NCBI GenBank assembly: GCA_007130355.1 | Contig: SLSQ01000098.1 | Location: forward strand, 1 to 26,508 | Reading direction: 5' to 3' | DNA from: Trueperaceae bacterium | Lineage (GTDB): Bacteria > Deinococcota > Deinococci > Deinococcales > Trueperaceae | Length of the DNA: 26,508 bases | Part shown: positions 14,948 through 22,314 of the stretch, piece by piece | Layout of the letters: every line of letters begins with the position of its first letter | Numbering within the stretch: position 1 is the first letter of the stretch | Notes under the pieces: model-generated | What the model was told of the DNA's origin: nothing | Seen by the model: the letters and a program-made list of their open reading frames with translations, nothing else | Databases searched by the model: none | Program-made: the position numbers and the translations under genes

Positions 14948-15534
14948 GCACCATCAACTTCGCCGCCCGCGAGATCAACTTCAAGATCGTCTACTACGGT
15001 CCCGGCCTGTCCGGGAAGACCACGAACCTGAAGATGATCTACGAGCGCGTGCCCGGCGAGGCGAAGGGCGAGATGGTCAGCCTCGCGACCGAGGACGAGC
15101 GGACCCTGTTCTTCGACTTCCTGCCGCTCGATCTCGGAACGGTGAACGGCTTCAAGACCCGGTTCCACCTCTACACGGTCCCCGGCCAGGTGTTCTACAA
15201 CTCGTCGCGGAAGCTGATCCTGCGCGGCGTCGACGGCGTGGTGTTCGTCGCCGACAGTGCGCCCTCCCGTCTGCGCGCGAACGCCGAGAGCCTGCGGAAC
15301 CTGCGCGAGAACCTGCTCGAGCACGACCTGCGGCTGTCGGAGATCCCGTACGTGCTGCAGATCAACAAGCGCGACCTGGACGACGCGTTGCCGGTCGAGA
15401 TGATCCGCCAGGTGCTCGATCCGACCGGAACGGTCCCCGCCTTCGAGGCGGTCGCCTCCCGCTTCGAAGGGGTGTTCGAGCCGCTCAAGGGCGTGTCGCG
15501 CATGGTGCTCGAGAAGCTCGCGCAGAAGACCTGA
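14944..15534 (+). CDS. mglA: MglA, Ras-like polarity GTPase
   Basis: A 196-residue small GTPase, the same length as Thermus thermophilus MglA as I recall it. The P-loop is GPGLSGKTT (19-27), the base-specificity motif is NKRD (141-144). Arg53-Thr54 and the PGQ motif with Gln82 sit at the residue numbers described for the intrinsic arginine finger and catalytic Gln of Thermus MglA, so the enzyme looks fully active. In Myxococcus MglA controls motility polarity; in Thermus and its relatives the output (type IV pili is a candidate) is less clear. No pilus or motility genes are in this window. Confidence 0.97.
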   Translation: MSTINFAAREINFKIVYYGPGLSGKTTNLKMIYERVPGEAKGEMVSLATEDERTLFFDFLPLDLGTVNGFKTRFHLYTVPGQVFYNSSRKLILRGVDGVVFVADSAPSRLRANAESLRNLRENLLEHDLRLSEIPYVLQINKRDLDDALPVEMIRQVLDPTGTVPAFEAVASRFEGVFEPLKGVSRMVLEKLAQKT

Positions 15535-15559
15535 ACGTACGGAACCGGCCGGGACGCGG

Positions 15560-15568
15560 TGGTAGCGT
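15560..15568 (+). promoter_or_regulatory. Extended -10 element for leaderless gcvT
   Basis: TGGTAGCGT with hexamer TAGCGT (15563-15568) ending 7 nt before ATG 15576. With transcription starting at the ATG there is no leader that could hold a glycine riboswitch. Confidence 0.6.
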
Positions 15569-15575
15569 GCCGCCC

Positions 15576-16643
<1,068 letters not shown>

Positions 16644-16648
16644 ACGGC

Positions 16649-16657
16649 GGGTATCGT
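16649..16657 (+). promoter_or_regulatory. Possible internal promoter before gcvH
   Basis: CGGGTATCGT, hexamer TATCGT at 16652-16657, just after the gcvT stop. It would yield a ~45 nt leader before gcvH, which has its own strong ribosome binding site. No -35 match. Confidence 0.4.
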
Positions 16658-16699
16658 GCCGAGAGCTCTGACCGTCCCGCGGGCGCGGGGCGGGCTCCT

Positions 16700-16704
16700 G
16701 GAGG
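16700..16704 (+). promoter_or_regulatory. Ribosome binding site of gcvH
   Basis: GGAGG with 4 nt to the ATG at 16709. It sets the start within a frame that is open far upstream through gcvT. Confidence 0.75.
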
Positions 16705-16708
16705 AACC

Positions 16709-17098
16709 ATGAACATTCCCGAGGACCGCAACTACGCCGCGACGCACGAGTGGGCGTCGGAACCGCAGGACGGGATCGTGACCGTCGGCATCAGCGACTT
16801 CGCGCAGGATCAGCTCGGCGACGTCGTCTTCGTCGAACTGCCCGAGGTCGGTGCCGCCGTCGACGCCGGCGACGCCGTCGCGGTGGTCGAGAGCGTCAAG
16901 ACCGCCAGCGACATCTACGCACCGTTGACCGGCACCGTCGAAGAGGTGAACGACGACCTCGAGGCCGCACCGGAGCGGATCAACGAGGATCCGTACGGCG
17001 CCGGCTGGCTCTTCCGCCTCCGGGTCGAGGGCGACGACGGGCGGGACGAGCTTCTCGACGCGGACGCGTACCGGTCGGTCTGCGAAGAGGAGGCGTAG
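16709..17098 (+). CDS. gcvH: Glycine cleavage system H protein
   Basis: A 129-residue lipoyl carrier that shuttles the aminomethyl intermediate between the P, T and L proteins. The lipoylated lysine is Lys64 in VESVKTASDIYAP, the exact family motif. Other marks are the ATHEWAS start, VGISDFAQDQLGDVVFVELPEVG and the NEDPYGAGWLFRL segment near the C-terminus. Length is standard. The stop TAG shares its G with the GTG start of gcvPA. Confidence 0.98.
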   Translation: MNIPEDRNYAATHEWASEPQDGIVTVGISDFAQDQLGDVVFVELPEVGAAVDAGDAVAVVESVKTASDIYAPLTGTVEEVNDDLEAAPERINEDPYGAGWLFRLRVEGDDGRDELLDADAYRSVCEEEA

Positions 17099-18435
17099 TG
17101 GCGTACACGCCGCACACGGACGACGACGTCCGGCGGGCGCTCACCACGATCGGCGTGGACGACGTCCAGGCGCTGTTCGCCTCGGTGCCCGCCGAACTGC
17201 GCGATCCGAGCCTGTCGTTGGCCGAGCCGATGGACGAGGTCCGGCTCCTCGACCACCTGCGCGATCTGGCCGACGCGGACGCGTCTCGAGGCCCGAACTT
17301 CCTGGGTGGCGGCGTGCGCCGGCACTTCATCCCGGCCGTCACCCGTCATCTGACCTTCCAGTCGGAGTTCGTCACCGCTTACACCCCGTACCAGGCCGAG
17401 GTGTCGCAGGGGATGCTGCAGGCCACGTTCGAGTACCAGACGATCATGAGCGAGCTGACCGGACTGCCGGTGTCGAACGCCAGCATGTACGACGGCGCCA
17501 GCGCCGTAGCCGAAGCGGCGCTGCTCGCGATGCGCACCACCCGTCGCGAACGCGTGGTGGCGTCGCGGGGCGTGCACCCCGAGACCCGGCAGGTGCTCGC
17601 CACCTACCTCGACGCGCTGGGCGCGACGCTCGACGTGGTCGACCTCGGCGGGCTCGCCACGCCGGTCCCGGCCGACCTGGCCGACGCTGCCTGCCTGATC
17701 GTGCAGAACCCGAACCACCTCGGCCGGATCGAGAACCTGGAACCGTTCGCCGAGGCGGCACATGCGGCCGGCGCTCTGCTCGTGGCCGCGGTCGACCCGA
17801 TCTCGCTGCCGCTGCTGCAGGCGCCGGGCGAAGCGGGCGCGGACGTGGCGGCCGGCGACGGCCAGACGCTGGGCGTGCCGGCGCAGTACGGCGGCCCGCA
17901 CTTCGGGTTCCTCGTCGTCGGGGAGCGTCTGATCCGTCAGCTCCCGGGCCGCCTGGTCGGGCAGACGTCCGACGTGGACGGCCGCCGCGGGTTCGTGCTG
18001 ACGTTGCAGGCGCGGGAGCAGCACATCCGACGCGCCAAGGCGAAGTCGAACATCTGCAGCAACCACCAGTTGACCGCCCTCATGGCGACGGTGAACGTCG
18101 CCGCGCTCGGACCTCAGGGCCTGCGCGAGGTCGCGACCGGCACGGTGCGCAACGCGTACGCGTTGGCGGACCGTCTCGAGCGGGAGGGCTTCGACGTGGT
18201 GCGGGACGGACCGTTCTTCGCCGAGTTCCCGCTGCGCGTCGCACGCGATCCGAACGATCTGCGGCGCGACCTGCACCGGGCCGGCGTCCGGGCCGGCGTG
18301 CCGGTGCCCGTCGAGTACGGCCTCGGCCCGGCGGTGCTCCTGGCCGCGACCGAGCTCACCCGGCCGGACGAGGTCGATGCGCTGGTCGCGGCGTTGCACG
18401 CGGTCGGCGCCGGTCGCGCGGAGGCGGTCCGGTGA
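17098..18435 (+). CDS. gcvPA: Glycine dehydrogenase (decarboxylating) subunit 1
   Basis: A 445-residue protein equal to the N-terminal half of the long P protein, in the two-subunit form found in Thermus, Bacillus and archaea. Family blocks: FLGGGVRRHFIPAVTRHL, EFVTAYTPYQAEVSQGMLQATFEYQT, SELTGLPVSNASMYDGASA, VQNPNHLGRIENL, QYGGPHFGFL and REQHIRRAKAKSNICSNHQL. Together with GcvPB it forms the PLP enzyme that decarboxylates glycine. It starts at GTG 17098 (TAGTG overlap), with GAGGAGG 4-5 nt upstream, and overlaps gcvPB by GTGA. Confidence 0.98.
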   Translation: MAYTPHTDDDVRRALTTIGVDDVQALFASVPAELRDPSLSLAEPMDEVRLLDHLRDLADADASRGPNFLGGGVRRHFIPAVTRHLTFQSEFVTAYTPYQAEVSQGMLQATFEYQTIMSELTGLPVSNASMYDGASAVAEAALLAMRTTRRERVVASRGVHPETRQVLATYLDALGATLDVVDLGGLATPVPADLADAACLIVQNPNHLGRIENLEPFAEAAHAAGALLVAAVDPISLPLLQAPGEAGADVAAGDGQTLGVPAQYGGPHFGFLVVGERLIRQLPGRLVGQTSDVDGRRGFVLTLQAREQHIRRAKAKSNICSNHQLTALMATVNVAALGPQGLREVATGTVRNAYALADRLEREGFDVVRDGPFFAEFPLRVARDPNDLRRDLHRAGVRAGVPVPVEYGLGPAVLLAATELTRPDEVDALVAALHAVGAGRAEAVR

Positions 18436-19913
18436 GCGGGCACGACGCCCCCCTCCTCTTCGAGCGGTCTCGGGCCGGCCGACGTGCCGCCCGGCCGCCG
18501 CGGGTCGATGGGCCGCCGGTCGAGGAGCTCCTGGCCGGAGCCGCGTTGCGCGAGGTGGCTCCGAAGCTGCCCGAGGTCTCGGAGCTCGATCTGGTCCGGC
18601 ACTTCACGCAGCTCGCCCACCGGCAGTTCTCGATCGACGGCAACGTCTACCCCCTCGGGAGCTGCACCATGAAGTACAACCCGAAGGTGCACGAGGACGC
18701 CGCCATGCTCTTCGCCGACCTCCACCCCTACCAGGATCCGGAGAGCGCGCAGGGGATCCTGTCGCTCCTCGGGGGTCTGCAGCACGACCTGGAGGTCCTG
18801 ACCGGGATGGACGAGGTCACGCTCCAGCCTGCGGCCGGCGCGCACGGGGAACTGGCGGGCATGCTGATGATCCGTGCCTACCACCGCGCGGCCGGCGAGG
18901 ACGCCCAGCGCCGCATCGTGATCGTGCCGGACGCCGCGCACGGGACGAACCCGGCGACGGCGAGCATGGTCGGCTACGACGTGGTCGAGGTGCCGACCGG
19001 ACCGAACGGCGAGATGGACGTGGCCGCCTTCGAGGCCGCCCTCTCTCCCGAGGTCGCGGCGGTGATGCTCACGAACCCGAGCACGCTCGGGATCTTCGAG
19101 TCGCAGATCCGGCGGATCGCCGACGCGGCGCACGCGGTCGGAGCGCAGTTGTACTACGACGGCGCCAACCTGAACGCGATCGTGGGCAAGGCGCGCCCGG
19201 GCGACATGGGCTTCGACGTGGTGCACCTGAACCTGCACAAGACGTTCACCACCCCGCACGGGGGCGGCGGTCCGGGTACCGGCCCGGTCGGCGTCAAGGA
19301 GCACCTGGCGCCGTACCTTCCGGCGCCGGTCCTGACGCACGGCGACGACGGCTGGCGCTGGGACGAGGACCGACCCCGGTCGATCGGCCGGATGCGTTCG
19401 TACTACGGCAACGTCGGGAACCTCGTCCGCGCCTACGCCTACATCCGGACCCTGGGCCTGGACGGACTTCGGGACGTGGCCGAGAAGGCCGTCCTGAACG
19501 CCAACTATTTGCGGGTGCGGATGGCGGAGCAGGGGTACCCCTCCGCCTACGACCGGTCGTGCATGCACGAGTTCGTGGCTCGTCCGCCCGAGGGGTTGCG
19601 CACGCTCGACGTGGCCAAGGCGCTCCTGGACGAGGGGATGCACCCGATGACGGTGTACTTCCCGCTGGTGGTCAAGGAGGCGATGATGGTCGAGCCGACC
19701 GAGACCGAATCGCTCGAGTCCCTCGACGCGTACGCCGAGGCGCTCGGCCGGATCCGCGAGCTGGCCGTCGCCGATCCCGAAGCGTTCGCGGCCGCGCCGC
19801 GCACGACGCCGGTGCGTCGGCTCGACGAGGTCGCCGCCGCGCGCCGTCCGGTGCTGCGGTGGTCGCCGGAGACGCACGAGGCGATCTCCGGTCGGGAGGA
19901 CGAAGCCGGCTGA
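18432..19913 (+). CDS. gcvPB: Glycine dehydrogenase (decarboxylating) subunit 2
   Basis: A 493-residue protein corresponding to the C-terminal, PLP-binding half of the P protein. The cofactor lysine is Lys270 in LNLHKTFTTPHGGGGPG. Other blocks: NVYPLGSCTMKYNPKVHE, LHPYQDPESAQG, LQPAAGAHGELAGMLMIRAYH, PDAAHGTNPATASMVGY, MLTNPSTLGIFE, YDGANLNAIVGKARPGDMGFD and HEFV near the C-terminal domain. The start is GTG 18432, overlapping the gcvPA stop. It ends the operon, with a strong hairpin 31 bp further on. Confidence 0.98.
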   Translation: MSGHDAPLLFERSRAGRRAARPPRVDGPPVEELLAGAALREVAPKLPEVSELDLVRHFTQLAHRQFSIDGNVYPLGSCTMKYNPKVHEDAAMLFADLHPYQDPESAQGILSLLGGLQHDLEVLTGMDEVTLQPAAGAHGELAGMLMIRAYHRAAGEDAQRRIVIVPDAAHGTNPATASMVGYDVVEVPTGPNGEMDVAAFEAALSPEVAAVMLTNPSTLGIFESQIRRIADAAHAVGAQLYYDGANLNAIVGKARPGDMGFDVVHLNLHKTFTTPHGGGGPGTGPVGVKEHLAPYLPAPVLTHGDDGWRWDEDRPRSIGRMRSYYGNVGNLVRAYAYIRTLGLDGLRDVAEKAVLNANYLRVRMAEQGYPSAYDRSCMHEFVARPPEGLRTLDVAKALLDEGMHPMTVYFPLVVKEAMMVEPTETESLESLDAYAEALGRIRELAVADPEAFAAAPRTTPVRRLDEVAAARRPVLRWSPETHEAISGREDEAG

Positions 19914-19943
19914 GCCCAGCGCACGATCGATCGCCGAGCGGCC

Positions 19944-19975
19944 GTGCGGCCGCCCCGAACGTGGGGCGGCCGCAC
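19944..19975 (+). terminator. Hairpin after the gcv operon
   Basis: GTGCGGCCGCCCC (19944-19956) pairs perfectly with GGGGCGGCCGCAC (19963-19975) around the 6-nt loop GAACGT. No T-run follows. Confidence 0.7.
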
Positions 19976-20009
19976 GCGACGTTGGCGACGGCCGGACCCG
20001 ATGGTATCC

Positions 20010-20045
20010 TTGAACAAAGTTTAGACAGCCTGGATCCTGTAGCGT
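20010..20045 (+). promoter_or_regulatory. FAS1 upstream box, copy 1: 7-4-7 direct repeat plus -10
   Basis: TTGAACA (20010-20016), AAGT, TTAGACA (20021-20027), then 12 bp and TAGCGT (20040-20045). The same arrangement with the same spacings precedes the second FAS1 gene. The two heptamers are 11 bp apart, one helical turn, and lie where a -35 would be. An alternative promoter, TTGGCG-N17-TATCCT (19982-20010), overlaps the upstream end in this copy only. Confidence 0.5.
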
Positions 20046-20113
20046 GACGATGAACGCGGCGAACGGTTCGTCGCGGCTCGCCGTTCCGAGCCGGCTCGCC
20101 GGTTCCCACCTAT

Positions 20114-20118
20114 GGAGG
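20114..20118 (+). promoter_or_regulatory. Ribosome binding site choosing the FAS1 copy 1 start
   Basis: GGAGG 5 nt before ATG 20124. It overlaps the earlier in-frame ATG at 20112, which is therefore unlikely to be used. Confidence 0.75.
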
Positions 20119-20123
20119 TCCAC

Positions 20124-20663
20124 ATGCCCGCACTCGTCCGTTCGATCCTCGTCCTCGGCCTCGCGGCGTTCGCCTTGGCCGCCTGTGCCCCCGCCGCCAC
20201 CGACGCCGTCGAGCCGGTGCTCCCGGATACCGTCGTCGACATCGCCGTCGAGAACGACGGCTTCGAGACGCTGGTCGCCGCCCTCACCGAGGCCGACCTG
20301 GTCGCCACCCTGCAGGGCGACGGTCCGTTCACCGTCTTCGCCCCGACCGACGACGCCTTCGCCCAGGCGCTCGAGGATCTCGGCATCACCGCCGAGGAGC
20401 TGCTCGCGAGCCCCGAGCTGGGGAGCATCCTCACCTACCACGTGGTCGCTGGTGAACTGGCGGCGGCCGACGTGCTCGCCGCGATCGAGGCCGGCGGCGG
20501 CACGGCCGAGGTGACGACGGTCCAGGGTCAGGCGATCGAGGCCACCGTCGTGGACGGATCGGTCGTCCTGAACGGCGTCGCGACCGTCACCACGACCGAC
20601 CTCTTCGCGGGCAACGGCGTCGTGCACGTGATCGACGCGGTGCTGCTCCCGGCCGAGGAGTGA
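20124..20663 (+). CDS. FAS1 (fasciclin) domain lipoprotein
   Basis: A 179-residue protein: a lipoprotein signal with lipobox LAAC (Cys21), a short linker, then one FAS1 domain (~residues 35-178). FAS1 landmarks are the FETLVAALTEADL helix, H1 motif FTVFAPTDDAF, the TYHVV motif, and the H2-like end VVHVIDAVLLP. FAS1 domains mediate adhesion and surface interactions; the bacterial role is generally unknown. It is a close paralogue of the next gene, including a 50-nt identical stretch (20292-20341). This copy is predicted to be membrane-anchored whereas the next is predicted to be released. Leader of ~70 nt, strong ribosome binding site. Confidence 0.93.
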   Translation: MPALVRSILVLGLAAFALAACAPAATDAVEPVLPDTVVDIAVENDGFETLVAALTEADLVATLQGDGPFTVFAPTDDAFAQALEDLGITAEELLASPELGSILTYHVVAGELAAADVLAAIEAGGGTAEVTTVQGQAIEATVVDGSVVLNGVATVTTTDLFAGNGVVHVIDAVLLPAEE

Positions 20664-20707
20664 TCGTGCGCGGCCGAACGGCCGCCGCTCCCGAACCTGA
20701 ACGCATC

Positions 20708-20738
20708 GACGCCGCGCCCCGATCCGGGGCGCGGCGTC
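20708..20738 (+). terminator. Hairpin after FAS1 copy 1
   Basis: GACGCCGCGCCCC (20708-20720) pairs perfectly with GGGGCGCGGCGTC (20726-20738) around the 5-nt loop GATCC. No T-run. It separates the two FAS1 genes, so each has its own promoter. Confidence 0.7.
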
Positions 20739-20763
20739 CGTTCGGCCCAGGCCAATCGTGTGC

Positions 20764-20799
20764 TTGGACAAAGTCTGTACACCGTTGAGGCGCTACGCT
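20764..20799 (+). promoter_or_regulatory. FAS1 upstream box, copy 2: 7-4-7 direct repeat plus -10
   Basis: TTGGACA (20764-20770), AAGT, CTGTACA (20775-20781), 12 bp, TACGCT (20794-20799). All spacings equal those of copy 1 although the 12-bp stretch between box and -10 differs in sequence. Confidence 0.5.
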
Positions 20800-20888
20800 C
20801 CGGTCATCCCCGGGAGACCGGGGTCCGTCCCGGAGCGGACGGCGACCGATTTCCCCCCTCCCGGACGCCGTCCCCTCCATCGCCTTCC

Positions 20889-20895
20889 AAGGAGG
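20889..20895 (+). promoter_or_regulatory. Ribosome binding site choosing the FAS1 copy 2 start
   Basis: AAGGAGG 5 nt before ATG 20901; the frame is open upstream but lacks a comparable site. Confidence 0.75.
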
Positions 20896-20900
20896 CCCGC

Positions 20901-21434
20901 ATGACCCGCTCCATCAAGACCGCCCTCGCCGCCCTCGCCCTGGCGCTCGCCGTCGCCTTCGGCGCCGCCCTCGCAGACGGACACGATTCGATGCCCGCGA
21001 CCGTCGTCGACGTCGCGCTCGAGAACGATGGCTTCGAGACGCTCGTCGCCGCCGTGACCGAAGCCGACCTGGTCGCCACCCTGCAGGGCGACGGTCCGTT
21101 CACCGTCTTCGCGCCGACCGACGACGCCTTCGCGGCCGCGCTCGAGGCGCTCGGCCTCACCGCCGAGGAGCTGCTCGCCAGCCCCGACCTGGCCGGAATC
21201 CTCACCTACCACGTCGTGCCCGGCGCGCTGATGGCCGAGGACGTCCTCGCCGCGATCGAGGCCGGCATGGGCAGCGCCACCGTCGAGACCGTCAACGGCG
21301 CCACCATCGAAGTGACCGTCGAAGACGGCATGGTCGTCCTCAACGGCACCGCGACCGTGATCATGACCGACCTCGAAGCCGGCAACGGCGTCGTCCACGT
21401 GATCGACGCGGTCATCCTGCCGCCGACCGACTGA
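20901..21434 (+). CDS. Secreted FAS1 (fasciclin) domain protein
   Basis: A 177-residue protein with a Sec signal peptide (1-25, cleavage expected after ALA, before DGHD) and one FAS1 domain. The same landmarks as in the upstream paralogue are present: FETLVAAVTEADL, FTVFAPTDDAF, LTYHVVPG and VVHVIDAVILP. There is no lipobox, so the mature protein should be periplasmic or extracellular. The FAS1 part is nearly the same as the previous gene at both protein and DNA level, while signal and N-terminal linker differ, which points to duplication followed by divergence of targeting. Its upstream box is shared with the paralogue. Confidence 0.94.
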   Translation: MTRSIKTALAALALALAVAFGAALADGHDSMPATVVDVALENDGFETLVAAVTEADLVATLQGDGPFTVFAPTDDAFAAALEALGLTAEELLASPDLAGILTYHVVPGALMAEDVLAAIEAGMGSATVETVNGATIEVTVEDGMVVLNGTATVIMTDLEAGNGVVHVIDAVILPPTD

Positions 21435-21486
21435 CCGGATCGCTCCGGAACCGGCGAGCGCGCAGCGCCCGCCGGACCCGAACGAC

Positions 21487-21519
21487 TCTGCGGCGTCCCG
21501 AAGCTCGGGGCGCCGCAGA
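21487..21519. terminator. Bidirectional hairpin between FAS1 copy 2 and erpA
   Basis: 15-bp stem: 21487-21501 (TCTGCGGCGTCCCGA) with 21505-21519, one G-U pair, loop AGC. It lies 3' to both converging genes. Confidence 0.75.
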
Positions 21520-21562
21520 ATCGTGCCGTACGGGTTCGTGCCGTTCGCTGCGGGGCTTCGGG

Positions 21563-21964
21563 TCAGGCCGGTGCGCACCCCGCGGCGCCCTCGCCGTCCG
21601 GCGCCTCGACGCCGTCGGTCCGGAAGCTGCTGCCGCAACCGCAGTTGCTGCTGGCGTTCGGGTTGTGGACGCTGAACCCGCCGCCCATCATGTTCTCGAC
21701 GTAATCGACCTCGCTGCCGGCGAGCAGCGGCCAGCTCATCTTGTCGACCACCATCCGTACGCCCTTGTCCTCGAACTCGCGGTCGCCCTCGAGGCGGCGC
21801 TCGTCGATCGACATGCCGTACAGGTAGCCGCTGCAGCCGCCCGACTTGACGTAGACGCGGACCGCGGCGTCGCCGTCGCGGTCCGCGAGGAGCTCGGCGG
21901 CGCGGCGGGCGGCGGCGTCGGTGAAGGTCATCTTCGGGTCGTTGCGTGTCGCTACGGCGTCCAT
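21563..21964 (-). CDS. erpA: Iron-sulfur cluster insertion protein, ErpA/IscA (HesB) family
   Basis: A 133-residue A-type carrier that passes Fe-S clusters to apoproteins. The three cluster-binding cysteines are present: Cys44 in KSGGCSGYLYGM, and Cys108 and Cys110 in NCGCGSSF. VDKMSWPLLAGSEVDYVE and FSVHNPNA are standard family strands. A ~20-residue acidic/Gly tail after the CGCG motif, with an extra Cys, is not typical. ATG 21964 is set by GGAGG (21969-21973 on the complement) 4 nt upstream. The family label is secure, the choice between ErpA and IscA is less so. Confidence 0.9.
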   Translation of the reverse strand: MDAVATRNDPKMTFTDAAARRAAELLADRDGDAAVRVYVKSGGCSGYLYGMSIDERRLEGDREFEDKGVRMVVDKMSWPLLAGSEVDYVENMMGGGFSVHNPNASSNCGCGSSFRTDGVEAPDGEGAAGCAPA

Positions 21965-21988
21965 GAGGCCTCCTTCGCTCGTTCCCGA

Positions 21989-21997
21989 ACGATACCA
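21989..21997 (-). promoter_or_regulatory. Extended -10 of erpA
   Basis: On the minus strand TGGTATCGT, hexamer 21994 to 21989. It gives a short leader of about 20 nt that includes the GGAGG site. No -35 match. Confidence 0.5.
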
Positions 21998-22109
21998 GAG
22001 CGTGGCGCTCGGCTCTGCGGTCGCGCCGACGCGCGCCGCCGGCTCCGGCCGCGCCCGGCGCCTCGTCACCGGACCGGACGGGTCCGTCGAAACGTACGGG
22101 CACGCGAAA

Positions 22110-22143
22110 CGACGCCGTTCCGCGACATGGCGGAACGGCGTCG
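22110..22143 (-). terminator. Terminator of tRNA-Trp
   Basis: CGACGCCGTTCCGC (22110-22123) pairs perfectly over 14 bp with 22130-22143 around a 6-nt loop. On the minus strand it is followed directly by TTT, so this is the most canonical intrinsic terminator in the window. It lies 7 nt after the tRNA CCA end. Confidence 0.8.
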
Positions 22144-22150
22144 GACGGCG

Positions 22151-22226
<76 letters not shown>

Positions 22227-22242
22227 TCGGCCGCGCCGACGA

Positions 22243-22272
22243 ATCGTACCAGAGCGGTCCGCACCGTGCCAA
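22243..22272 (-). promoter_or_regulatory. Promoter of tRNA-Trp
   Basis: On the minus strand TTGGCA (22272-22267), 18 bp, TACGAT (22248-22243) preceded by TGG. Transcription would start roughly 10 nt before the mature tRNA end. Confidence 0.7.
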
Positions 22273-22298
22273 GCGATGCCGGGACGCCCTCGGCCCCG

Positions 22299-22307
22299 TG
22301 GTACGAT
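22299..22307 (+). promoter_or_regulatory. Extended -10 element for leaderless nfeD
   Basis: TGGTACGAT with hexamer TACGAT (22302-22307) ending 7 nt before GTG 22315. It rules out the longer in-frame start at 22276. Confidence 0.6.
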
Positions 22308-22314
22308 TCTCGGC

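Noticed and set aside
15535..15575. Possible glycine riboswitch before gcvT
   Set aside because: The gap after mglA is only 41 bp and the -10 box lies 7 nt before the ATG. There is no room for an aptamer and no recognisable glycine aptamer core.
20112..20123. ATG at 20112 as the start of FAS1 copy 1
   Set aside because: This ATG overlaps the GGAGG that serves ATG 20124, and the lipoprotein signal begins properly at 20124.
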